A stretch of DNA of 64,000 bases, taken from positions 20,226,104-20,290,103 of the forward strand of contig OZ038456.1 in assembly GCA_964036195.1 (NCBI GenBank). The letters run 5' to 3'. Of this stretch, positions 1-12,200 are shown in pieces; within the stretch, counting starts at the first letter, position 1; each line of letters begins with the position of its first letter. Under the pieces are notes generated by a model that was given only the letters and a program-made list of their open reading frames with translations, was not told where the DNA came from and did not search any database. The position numbers and the translations under genes are program-made. Origin of the DNA: Sphaerolaimus hirsutus (Eukaryota > Nematoda > Chromadorea > Monhysterida > Sphaerolaimidae).

Positions 1-74
1 TCATATGCCACCATACTTAAGTGTTACTCGTAGTATTAAAGCAGTACCAAAAAGTACACAAAAGTTCACTGTAC

Positions 75-231
75 CTTGGCTGTATGAATAAAAGGCACTT
101 TCCACTAAAATTGGAACGAGCACAGGTCCCTTTTGCAGCAACTCCACAAGCAAGTCATCGGTTACATGTGATAAGCGGTAATGACTCGTCACAATTGGAT
201 CTGGTTTTGGATAGTTTGGACACGTGTCTGG
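75..231 (-). CDS. Gene A exon 7
   Basis: 157 nt, phase 0 to 1. The acceptor follows cattccag and the donor is caag|gtacag. It encodes a segment starting PDTCPNYPKP and containing VTDDLLVELLQKGPV and FYSYSQ, which corresponds to the papain region with a conserved Gly-Pro before the YSxG turn. Exon 8 should lie left of the window. Confidence 0.82.
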
Positions 232-3200
232 CTGGAATGTTTGTAAAGGGTCATCAATTATAAAAGTTGGTACTAATTTTCATAATTGATAAATGGGTTC
301 CCTGGAAAAAGAGTAGCTTTAGAAATTCGGTAAGGTTCGAAAAAGCGCCATGGCACTTTTTGCTTTGGCGCTATAGCCACGCGCCAGCTCCAGACGTTTA
401 GTTCCTGGCGCCACGCAAAAATAGCGCCAAGCGCCAATAGCGCCATGGCGATTTTCCGAACCCCATCGCCAAGCGCCAATGGCGATGGAGTAATATAGCG
501 CCAAGCGCCAATAGCGCCATGGCACTTTTTGCTTTGGCGCTAGCGTCAAGCACCAGCGCCAGGCACCAGCGCCGTGGCGCTTTTCCATCACGATACAGGA
601 GATTAGTGCAGCATTTGCATGTGCACCAAAAATATCAATGTTTATGAAAACGTAAATACCTTTTAGGACTCTTAAAGTATGGACTCTTATGACGCCTATA
701 CAACTCCAGAGTTGATATTGGGTATTTACTTTTACTCTATAATCCAGCGCACTGAGTAAATACCCATGGGTACAATAGTTCAATTGTACCAACCCATTTA
801 CGTTGTAATTTTTCACAAGTACTGGGTACTTCTGAGTATTTCAGAAAATTTTATGAAAATGTGCGAATAGTAAAAAAGCGACAATCTGTGCCTGCACACA
901 GAAGTACATCGTATGTACTTATTTCCATGGTTGGTTTTATAAAAATCATTTGTATACAAATTGTAAAAAATTGTATAAAAATGTATTTTTTATTTGTTTT
1001 ATTCTTGTTTCATTTCATTTATTTTTATTCCAAAATAATAATAAAATAATAAAATGGGACCATTTTACAAAAAAATTTACAGAAATTTTACAAAAAATCA
1101 GAATCTTGCATGGAAGGCCAGAAAGATGTGATAATTAGACCTAAACATGAAAACGTGACAAATTTTTTCATTACTTTGCAAAAGTAAGTATTGTTAGCTA
1201 GTTGCAAGTGTAAAGTTACAATTATTGATAAAGAATGGTTTGCATTTTCAGTAGAAGGAATAATGGTGTGTGCTGGGTGCATTTGTAAAACGTCATGCAA
1301 AGTGTCAATGTGGCCACACAAGCTGATTTTCAATGTTCTTTTTTGAAAACTGTTCTGGGCGACGCGTCGCTGTACGCTTTTCAATAGTGTGCAATTTGCA
1401 CTTTTATTTTTCAATTAGTGATAGCATATGTGAATATTGGTTTCAGCAAGTCACATTTGCCATTCAAAGTTCACATACATTGTGGTGCAATGATAGCACT
1501 TTATTACTTTAACATGTAATCTTTGCATGATAATTTTGCAAGAGATTTTCTCCAGGAAATCTCTCTGCCCATGTAAAGCATTATTGACTGAAAAAAGTAT
1601 TTGAAGTATGTTAACATTCTGCCTACACACACTAGTTTTCATGCTGGTGGTGTCACTCCCAGACCCTGTAGGGTGTAAAAGACCCTGTAAAGTGTAGAAA
1701 ACCCTGTAAAATGTCATGTGTCATGAAAAAGACCCTGTAAAATGCCAGGTGTCATGTTAAAGACCCTGTAAAGTGTCATGTGTATCCAAATATTATTTTA
1801 TCATATCCAAATCTTTTGTTTTTGTATCCAAATTTTATGTCAAACAGTAAGTTTTAAATCAAATAACGTACCATTTGGATATGATAAAATAAGATTTGGA
1901 TAAACTGTAACACTTTACAGGGTCTTTTACATGACATTTGACACTTTACAGGGTCTTTTACATGACACATGCCATTTTACAGGGTCTTTTACATGACACA
2001 TGACATTTGACAGGGTCTTTTACGCTTTACAGGGTCTTTTTCAGGGTCTGGAAGTGCCCCCAAAGCAGAGCGAAAAGTAGGTTCATGAAGTGTATGGAAG
2101 CGGGCTGGATGTGTGTGAAGCGGCCTCTGTGAAGACACTTCCACCCACTTCACCACACATCACGAAATTTTTGGTGAAGTGTCTTCCACACAATTCACCT
2201 ACCATCATGAAGTCCAAAACTTCGTGAAACGCGCTTCCCGATGGTGACGAAGTGAAGACACTTCACACAACAATTGTGCAGCGTTGTGAAGCAGCACTGT
2301 GGTGTGAAGTGTCTTCACAACAAATTTCGTGACAAAGCCAGCCCTTCACAGCGTCGGGAAGTGTCACCGTGAAAACACTTAACAACACTTCACACAAGTT
2401 TTTGCTGTGAAGGGCTGTTTTCAGTTTTGCCGTTTGTTGAGTTTTCATCTGTGTCAGTTTAAATTATAAAATTGAATGCTTATTAAATTGAATTGAATGA
2501 AATTTTTTGGTTGCATGAATTGAGTGAATTTGCACTCAACTTGCACGGCATACCTGGCACTGCTGCAAGTGCTGAGCTCTGATTTAGTCGAACATCCAAC
2601 CAGTCACTACAGATGTCATTGAGGTTGTAAATACGTTGAATTTTTCTGTTGTTATATTTACTTGATGTTTTCACTGGTCAAATTTTGTATGAAATTAATA
2701 GTGCTTGTGGAACGATAAAATATGGATTGTGGGTAGTAATGGAAGAGCGCCAGAAAAAAGGGCGCCAGGCGCCAATGGCGCCATGGCGCCATTCGGAAAG
2801 TGGGCGCCAGGCGCCAAGGGCGCCACAGAAAAAGGGCGCCATGGCGCCATTCGGAAAGTAGGCGCCAGGCGCCAAGGGCGCCACAGACAAAGGGCGCCAA
2901 GCGCCAAGGGCGCCATGGCGCTATTTGGTAAGTGGGCACCAGGCGCCAAGGGCGCCACGGAAAGAGGGCGCCAAGTGCCAAGGGCGCCATGGCGCCATTT
3001 GAAAAATAGGGCGCCAGGTGCCAAGGGTGCCAAAATTAATACTTGTGCACAATACCCTGCACATGCTAAACAATTCTCCAGCACTGCAGTGCTCACGTTC
3101 ACTTATTTATCCACGTTCTCCATAATATGATCAACAAAAACTGAGACTGAGACTATCAACAAATTCTTTTGCAAAAATCATAGTCACAGGTGATATTCAA

Positions 3201-6200
3201 TTCAAACACAATGAAAATAATCATTTGACAAAAACAATGCATTTATTACAAATTAATTTTCCAATGCATCCAAAGCAGGTGAAAATGGAATTTTGACGAT
3301 TTTAATCCGTTGATTTACTGGTTTGCAAGATCGACTTTATCTCAGCTGATCGATTTGATCATTTATCTCAGCTTTTGATTTAGATATACGCGACGGAAAT
3401 CACACTTAAACCCCTGTTTACCACGGTTGGCACCATTGAGACATTTTCAGAAAACAAGTCAAAACTTCGCTATTCCAAATTGCATTTGGCCAAGTGGGGT
3501 ATCCTCTTGTAGGGCAATTCAAGCCCTACAAGTGCATATAGGGCACAACTGATAATCTCTTCTCTGAGGCATTTCATGGGCCAAATAAATTCTTTTATTC
3601 ATTTAAAGCTGATCACCACGGTTGGCACCCTAGTGTTTCTTGGTCCTAAATCCTGATTTCCAAAGCTGCATTCTGCAGCAAAAGCCAGATTTGAAGAAGT
3701 TTGGCACCCAGCCAGCTCTGAGTGTCACGGCCCAGTTTGAAATGCATTTTGATGACTGTTTTCATTCTATTTTCGGGAACATGCCGCAGATGATAAAAAA
3801 AGCTATTTTAGCCATTTCCATTGCTTTTCGGTCACTGAAAATGCCTTGGCTGATGAATATGTCATCCACATCCTGTGGTATGACTTTGTCATGGCTGCAC
3901 AGGTTTTGTAAATGTACTGCAGATGGCCATGTACTGATTTTGATTTCATCACTGGCTGTTTCTCCAGACATAAGGCTCTCATGTTCAAACACATTGTAAA
4001 GGCAACATTGCTGACTATAAGATGAATGTTCAAGCTTTAAAATGAGTGCTTACATGCATAAATTTGTTCACACAAACATGAGAGTGGCTATTTCAAAAAT
4101 CAGTTTCTCACAAAAATTGCAAATTCAGTAGTAAAAAAGCAAGAAAATGGAAGTAACAATTTCGCCATAGCATATCTCAAAATTGTGTGAACAAATTTAT
4201 GCATGTAAGCACTCATTTTAAAGCTTGAATATTCCTCTTATAGTCAGCAATGTTTCCTTTACAATGTGCTTGAACATGAGAGCCTTATGTCTGGACTCTG
4301 GAGAAACAGCCATTGATGAAATCAACATCAGTACTTGGCCATCTCCAGTACATTTACAAAACATATGCAGCCATGACAAAGTCATACCACAGGATGTGGT
4401 TGACATATTCATCAGCCAAGGCATTTTCAGTGACCGAAAAGCAATGGAAATGGCTAAAATAGCTTTTTTTTATCATCTGCGGCATGTTCCCGCAAATAGA
4501 ATGAAAACAGTCATCAAAATGCATTTCAAACTGGGCCGTGACACTCAGAGCTGGATGGGTGCCAAACTTCTTCAAATCTGGCTTTTGCTGCAGAATGCAG
4601 CCTTGGAAATCAGGATTTAGGACCAAGAAACACTAGTGTGCCAACCGTGGTGATCAGCATTAAATGAATAAAAGGATTTATCTGGCCCATGAAATGCCCT
4701 AGACAAGAGATAATCAATTGTGCCCTATATGCACGTGTAGGGCTTGAATTGCCCTACAAGTGTATACCCCACTTCACCAAATACAGTTCGGAATAGTGAA
4801 GTTATGACTTGTTTTCTGAAAATGTCTCAGTGGTGCCAACCATGGTAAACAGGGGTTTAGTATGAAAACCTACCATAACCCATCTGAATAATGAACCAAA
4901 AAGTATAAAGTTTTTTTTCATCATAATATGTCACTTTTACCATGGAATAATTTATTACGAAATGTATCACACGATTTTATTCATTAAATTATGGTAGGTT
5001 TTCATACTGAGTGTGCTGTCCGCGGAGTATACGTCTGATGAACCGCTGGATGAAATACAGGGTGCGGCAATTTAGACCTGCGCTCTAGATTTCGAATAAC
5101 TTGTCACTGGGTGGTCGGATTAACGTCAAATTTGAGGTCAACATAACCAACTGAATAGGAAAAAATCCCTGAAAATATGGCTGCGATAGCTAGACTCGTT
5201 CTCAAGTTATTTATGCAAACTCGTAATTGTCACTTTGGCACCACCTTGTGATATCATTCAAACGGGATTGACTTCTCGGGACCGGGATCGGGATCCGCTT
5301 GTATTGTGAGTTTTTTTCTGATTTTCTTTTCGCAGCTGTATGCCTAAATAATGCGTGAGGCCCGCCACCGATTCGCTATGCCCATAAGGAAATCGGCGGG
5401 CGCTTGCGTAATTGGTCGTAAAGCTAGGTGGTGGAAAAGTGACGATTACACTTTTCCATGAAGCCATATTTTCAGGGATAATTTCCTATTTAGTTGTTAA
5501 TGTTTACCTAAAATTTTACATTAATCCGACCACCCAGTGACAAGTTATTCGAAATCTAGAGCGCAGGTCTAAATTGCCGCACCCTGTATATCTATCCACT
5601 CGCACCACTACGTCGATTTTTCTATCCAATTTAGACTATCCACGGACGCGCTTTTTTATTTTTTTCATTTACACAGCGTTCACCTTGAAACCCTGCTGGC
5701 ACCATTTTGGCGCCCATTTAGGGCACGGCGCCAAGCGCCAAGGGCGCCACAGAAAAAGGGCGCCAAGCGCCAAGGGCGCCACAGAAAAAGGGCGCCAAGG
5801 GCCAATGGTGCCATGGCGCGGCGCCCTTTGGCACCCTCAAATGGCGCCAGTGCCAATGGCGCCATTCCATCACTAACACAGCAAAAAATGGGTGTGTGGA
5901 TGCGCGGTGAAGCGTCGGGAAGTGTCTTCACGCCAACACTTCCCGAACGCTTCACCAAGCTCCCAGCGCTTCCATACACATCACGAAAATCTGCGCCGGG
6001 AAGTGTCTTCCACATGTTTGGATGCGCGTGAAGCGCGTGGTGAAGATAGGTGAAGCGTGTGGAAGACACTTCACCCAGAATCTCGTGATGTTGGTGGAAG
6101 CGTGTGGAAGCGTGTGGAAGCGCGCCGCTTCACACGCATCCAGCCCGCTTCCACACGCATCACGGATCCATTTTTTGCTGTGTAATTGTGTGACTTCAGA

Positions 6201-9200
6201 GTACATTGTTTGTGCTTGCAAATGGTAAATAATGCCCAGAATATAGCCTGAAATTTAAATAAAGTGCAATTTTTTGAGATTTTTTGTGCTTAGAGTTATT
6301 TTTTAGTAATTTAATTATATTTTCTGAAGACTTAGGGTGATTTATATATATTTATATTTTTTCTATATTTGGAGTGATATATTTTTTTTTCTCCAAAAAA
6401 TCAGTGATTTTTGAATGCTAATGACAATGATGAAATCGATGCTCCCGCAAGTTCAATGGAGACGTTGCAAAATTTAAAAAAATTTCATAGCCAGACTCAA
6501 TACCCTGAAAAATACTTGTACCTCAAAAAGAATCGTTTTAAGCTCCCGTGAGAAAAAATATTCAATTTAGGTACTCAAAAATACTCAAAAATACTTGTAC
6601 ACCATTTTACCCAAGTACTGGGTAAAAAGTATTTTACTCGGGTATTTTTTGAGCACGGGTAAAAATGAAAGTAATTACTAGTACGGGTACTTTTGAAAAT
6701 GTTCGGTACTTATAACAACTCTGCACAACTCACAGGCAATGTGTATGGGCGAAAAGATCTCTTGACCACCGGCCTCTGTGTTTGCAGCCATTCAAACACC
6801 GTCGAGACTGTGAGCCCCTGGCAGTCATATTTGACATTTCCACGGTCAAGCAAGCCATTTATGGTCAAGGACCCATTTACGGTCAAGCAGTCAATCCCCC
6901 ACTTTTCACTCAGGGGGACCGCCTTGCCTCCATTGGCTATGCCCAGGAAGCCATTGAGCACGTGCAGCTGTGATTTTGAAAGTGTTTTTAGTTGGAGGGT
7001 ATTTTATGGAAGTTGTGAGCAGAATTGATCCAAGCTTTTCTTCAACTCACCGAAGACCAAATTACGCAGCTGCCACAGTTCTGTGAGTTTTGAATATTTA
7101 ACTGTTACAATGCAAAGCGAACAAATGAGGTGTTTAATTATAAAATTCGACAAGTTCACAAAATACTATTTTGAGCAGGGTTGGTTTTATAAAAATTCAT
7201 TTTAGTAAAATTGTATAAAAATTGTATAAAAATTTTATTTTATTTTTATTTTATTCTTGTTTCATTTTATTTTATTTTATTTTATTCCCAAAAGTTGTTA
7301 ATAAAATAAAATGACACATTTTACAAAAATTTTACAAAAATTGTACAAAAATTTTACAAAAAATCAGAAACATGCATGCAAGGCCAGAAAAATGTTATAA
7401 TTAGACCTATACATGAAAAACCTGTGACAAATTTTTCCCTTTCTTTTCAACAGTTGCATGCAGTATGTATTGTTAGCTAGCTGCAAGTGTAATGTTACAA
7501 TTATTGATAAGAATGGTTTGCATTTTCAGTAGAAGGACTACTGGAGTGTGCTTGGCACATTTGTAAAATGTCATGCAAAGTGTCAATTGTCATGACAAAT
7601 GTAAAGTAAAGTATCAATTGTCATGCAAAATGTCAAGTGTCATGTAAAATTTCAAGCACAGTGGCAATTGTCATGACAAATGTCATGCAAAGTGTAAATT
7701 GTGTATTGAAATCTTGTGTTTTTGTATCCATAGTATGTTTTATATCCAAATCTTATGTTTTTGTATCCAAATGTTCACATAAGATTTGGAGTCAAGAACA
7801 ACATAATTTGGATACAAAACATAAGATTTTGAAATAAAACATGAGATTTGAACACAATTTGCTTGACAATTGATACTTTAATTTTTACATGTCATGACAA
7901 TTTACACTTTACTTTACATTTGTCATGACAATTGACACTTTGCATGACATTTTACATGACATTTGACACTTTACAATGCTTGGGACTGCCCCCAGATCCA
8001 TGAAAAAACAGGTAGAGACTCAAGCAATGAGACAAAATTTTACAAAAAAATATGAATTTTTATACAATTTTACAAAAATACGATTTTTTATACAATTTTA
8101 CAAAAAATTTACAAAAATTCGAATTTTTATACAATTTTTATTTTTATTCTTAAATTTTCCATTTTATTTTATTTTATTTTATTCTTGAATATTCCATTTT
8201 ATTTTTATTTTATTTTTATTTTTTTCTGAGATTTTGCCAACCCTGATTTTGAGTAAATCACATTTTAAGTTTCATTTCAAATTCGTGGGCATGTTACATA
8301 TATGTCCAATGGTACTCGCCAGTGTTGCAAGAACGTATTTACGTTTACCTGAAATACCCGGGTATTTTGGTATTTATACTTACGTTTACATTTACGTTTT
8401 TGGAAGAAAAAATCACGTTTTGTTACGTTTGCCTGACCAAAATACCCGGGTATTATGAAAATGTAAAAATTATGATATTTAATTGTTTCATTGTGGCCAG
8501 TCCCTGGACGGAACTGCATATTTCCATGAATTCTCCACCGATTTTTATGGTTGAACACTTTAAATCATCAAAATGATGTGGCGATCCCTTGAATGCAATA
8601 AATACATCATGTATACTCCGGTTACTTTACACCCTGCACGCGTGGTTCCCGCTGGAAGTGTGCCAACAATGGTTAACGCGTCCGAGTTACATAAAGAGAT
8701 GACAAAATTGATTGTTGTGATAATGTTATTCATTAACATATTTTCATATTTTTATGGAAATCGCATGATTTAATAATCATTGGCACGCTTCCAACACGAG
8801 ACATAAATCAGTGCGAGGGCAGAGTATCATGTACGCCGAGTATACCTTATTCTAGATAGGGTATTTCGAGGGAGGGGGGTATTTTTTCTTCAGCTCAAAA
8901 AAACCTGGAATTATTTCGAGGGGGGTTAATTCAAGGGGGTATTTCCAGGCAGGGTTGGCAAAATCTCAGAAAAAAAATAAAAATAAAATACAAATCAAAT
9001 AGAAAATTGGAGAATAAAATAAAATAAAATAAAATGGAAAATTAATAAAATAAAAATACAATTTTACTAAAATTCAAATTTTTGTAAAATTTTAGTAAAA
9101 TTGTACAAAAATTCACATTTTTGTACAACTTAAGTAAAATTTTACAAAAACTCGAGTGTCTGTAAAATTCTATAAAAAGTTTTCTATCCTCTTGTTTAAG

Positions 9201-12200
9201 ATTCTAGCTGCCAATTTGCAGAAGTGATGCTATGTTGTTGCTTTCATTGTTGTGATTTTTGCTCAAAATCACAAATTTTCACTTTTTTATATATTGTTAC
9301 CTTAAAAATAACTAATCTATGTGATTTTTTCCCATTTACTTCATTCCATACCATGAAAAAGCCTAAATATTTACCCCGCAAGCCCCCCCCCCCCAAATAA
9401 CAAATTATTAGCTATCTTCCCTCGGGAGGGGCAAATTAGCTGCAGATCTATCCGGCCCCTGTGACGGTCAAAATTCAAGATACCTACATAGCAACCATTG
9501 TCACAAGTCTACATAAAAAATTTTTGTATTCATCTGTACGCTTTTAGCGTGCACATTGTTTTATGGCCTTGCATCCAAGATTTTAGATTTTTTTGTAAAA
9601 TTTGTGTAAAATATTTGTAAAATTTTTGTAAAATGGTTTCATTTTATTTTATAATGACTTTTCAGAATAAAATAAAATAAACTGAAACATGAATAAAATT
9701 AAAATAAAATACAATTTTAATAAAAATAAAATACAATTTTAGTAAAAAGAATTTTACTAAAACCAACCATGTTTCCAGGAAATACGGTTGGCTAAAACAA
9801 CAGTTGAAAACTTGCAATGCATTGAAATTACTGTCTGTTCTGTTTACATCAGCAGCTGTAGAGCATCCATTTCGCCATGCTGGGCTTGTGAAATTTGCTC
9901 AACGGATAAATTTGGGAATGGAAACATTTGAGCAAGAGTTGTTTATTAGATTTAATTTCATCTATTGAAACATCTTAAGGTAAAAATGGTGATATTTTCT
10001 AAATCTCAATGGCAAATACCACATGCATAAAATTTTTACGTTTACATTTTATTTTACGTATTCCTCGGTATTTAAAAAATACTTACTTTTTAGTATTTAT
10101 ACTTTTAATTTGGAAAAGGTATTTACGTTTACGTTAACTTTTTCAAAAAATATCAGTATTTTTACAACACTGGTACTCGCCCATGACTACAGCTAAGTTC
10201 CAAACGTTGACAATAAAGTGTCAATCAAATTTGCTGCTCGAAATGCATATCGCAGCAAAAAATGGGCGTGAGGTGGGTTGGGAAGAATTTTCAAGTGTCT
10301 TCACGGGGACAGTTCTTGACGATTCACGAAGCTGGCCGATGCTTTCCGGCGCTTCACAAAATTTTGTCGTGAAGACACTTCATATCACAGATGTGCTACA
10401 CATGTTTGTGAAGTGTCTTCACTGCATAAACATCGGAATCGCGCTTCACGACATTTTCGGTGCTGTGAAGCTAGGTGAAGTGTGTGGAAGACACTTCACT
10501 GAAAATCTTGTGAAACGTGTGGAATCGTTTGGAAGTTTATTCACAGAGTCTGCTTCAGCACGCTTCATGAACCGTTGTGTAGGTGAAAAATTGGGTGTCC
10601 ATAAAATCCTATTTGGACGGTGTGCAGAAATGTTTTGGGGAGGGGAGTGGACTTAGTGGAGTCGACTTTATTTTTATTCCCGGCCCCAATGCCCAATGAA
10701 CCTGGACTTTTCGACTTTAAGAATTGAATGCCTCAAATGTATATCCAGCTACCTAACTCAAATGTATAGTGCTAACAGTAATTTATCATATGATTTACAT
10801 TTTATTCATTTATAGAAGTATTGTACAACATTGAATGTTTGTACAGCCATTGTAACAAAAAGATCCATTTGAAATGTGAGCTAAGAAAATGGGCAAAAAT
10901 GTAAATACTTTTCACTTTCACTTATTTTCATATAATATCTGATTTTCTCGAATAATCCCCCTGGGGGTTACTTTTTTCGTCCGACGTTTTTGTAGGGGGA
11001 ACTATTCGAGGGGGGGGGGGTGGAATGATTCAAGGGAAGGAATATTATTTCATCAAAATTTTCACAAATGTTTCTGTCAAGTAATTTCACAAAATATGCT
11101 TTATTGAGAAAATAACATGTTTTTTTTGTTCAAATTAGACAAAACAACTTGGGAGTTGGGGAACCCACTGAGGTGGGAATTATTCAAACAAATATGGTAT
11201 ATTAAATTGATTTATGGAAAAAATATATATGATAAAGAAAGTTACAACCTCTTGGTCGCCTACATCACCAGATGGGTAAAATTTGCTTTGAGGCACTTCC
11301 CTTTTAGACAGTGTTTCATTTCCAGTGGGTGTTGAACTTCCACCATCTGTTTCTGGTTCTGTTCTCATTTCTGCCAATCCAAGGAAGTCTTTTAGTTCAT
11401 CTTCTTCCTGCAATTTAGTATTTTATAAGTTGGCTTAATATGTCACCAATTGCATCACAAGATTTTATGTTCACACAGATTTGATGTGACAACAACGCTA
11501 AAGTTGCACAAAATGAAAAAAATTAGCTTTTCATAATTTGTCTAAGCGCGTTTACACTGTCGGCTATTTACAGAGGAAATGTCCATAATTGGTGTGTATG
11601 GGTTGTTACATGTTAATTAGGTGTATTATCACCAAATTTGCATGCACAAAATTTCTGCAAGATGGTTACATGCACTGATGCATTTTCTTTGGGATAGGGT
11701 ATAAATTTTTTTAGATTTGTCTGAATTTTGGCATGTGTGTACTCCTTCGTTTAGTGAGTACGCATGCCAAATTTCAGCTCAGCGCAGTCACCAGTTCTTA
11801 TTTTTGTTACGGTTTTATTTTTGCTGTTCACTGTATTTTTGTATAGTGAACGAAATCTCATGGGTCCCAATAGAATAGAAATGTGTGGTGGCAATAGAAA
11901 ACTTATTTTTCAGTAAACAACAAATTTTTGTCCCCGACCTGGGACAAATTTTTCGTCACCTGTTGGGGAAGAATGTCCCTGGTCAGGGACAAAAATTCTA
12001 GGGGGAGTTATTTGATTCTCTCCTAACTCAACAATAAGTCCCCCCTTTTGTGAGTGTGAGGAAAAAATAACCCCCTTTGAATACCCCCCCACTTTGATGG
12101 GTAGAAAACATTTCACAACATTTCACATTTACAAAAAACGTGTTGTGTATTAAATGTGTAATAAAAAGATGGTGTTGTGGTTACACCACATTGTGTATTT

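Larger units (their letters stand above)
2734..5875. mobile_element. Old GCGCC-family hAT-like element hosting three nested insertions
   Basis: It starts TAGTAATGGAAGAGCGCC and ends GGCGCCATTCCATCACTA. Unique parts near 5030-5056 and 5589-5700 line up with the intact copy at 62079-62776 (for example gatgaaccgyt and ccaytcgcaccact). A fold-back (3408-4858), a small TIR element (4859-5008) and a mariner-like MITE (5057-5588) break it up. The flanks do not match, so the target-site duplication is lost or the ends are rearranged. Long ORFs across the GCGCC words are repeat artefacts. Confidence 0.65.
1475..6421. mobile_element. Old TAGCATTC-family hAT-like copy, interrupted many times
   Basis: Segments at about 1475-1640, 2410-2733 and 6205-6421 match, in order, the intact copy at 30792-32701, and the right end is GAATGCTA at 6421. 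Between them lie a CCCAGACCCTGT MITE, a GTGAAGTGTCTTC repeat and the large 2734-5875 insertion. The left terminus is not clear. Confidence 0.6.
8320..10174. mobile_element. CAGTGTTG hAT-like element with transposase remnant, perfect 8-bp TSD
   Basis: Ends CAGTGTTGCAAGAACGTATT and TTTTTACAACACTG, flanked by gtactcgc at 8312-8319 and 10175-10182. Iterated ACGTTTACGTTT words sit inside both ends. The interior holds a hAT transposase C-terminal remnant (9789-9968) and is broken by a CGAAATACC MITE that itself contains the 8950-9771 element. Confidence 0.88.

Noticed and set aside
1640..2061. CRISPR-like spaced short repeats
   Set aside because: The repeats are mirrored around a centre and bounded by TIRs, and the genome is eukaryotic with introns. 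This is a palindromic MITE.
2695..3130. Long open frames on both strands over GGCGCC repeats (also near 28044-28406, 28772-29143, 42545-42932, 43531-43823, 62990-63441)
   Set aside because: They arise because the iterated word lacks stop codons. The peptides are simple Ala-Pro-Trp-Arg or Gly-Arg-Gln repeats, open in several frames at once, and coincide with transposon ends.
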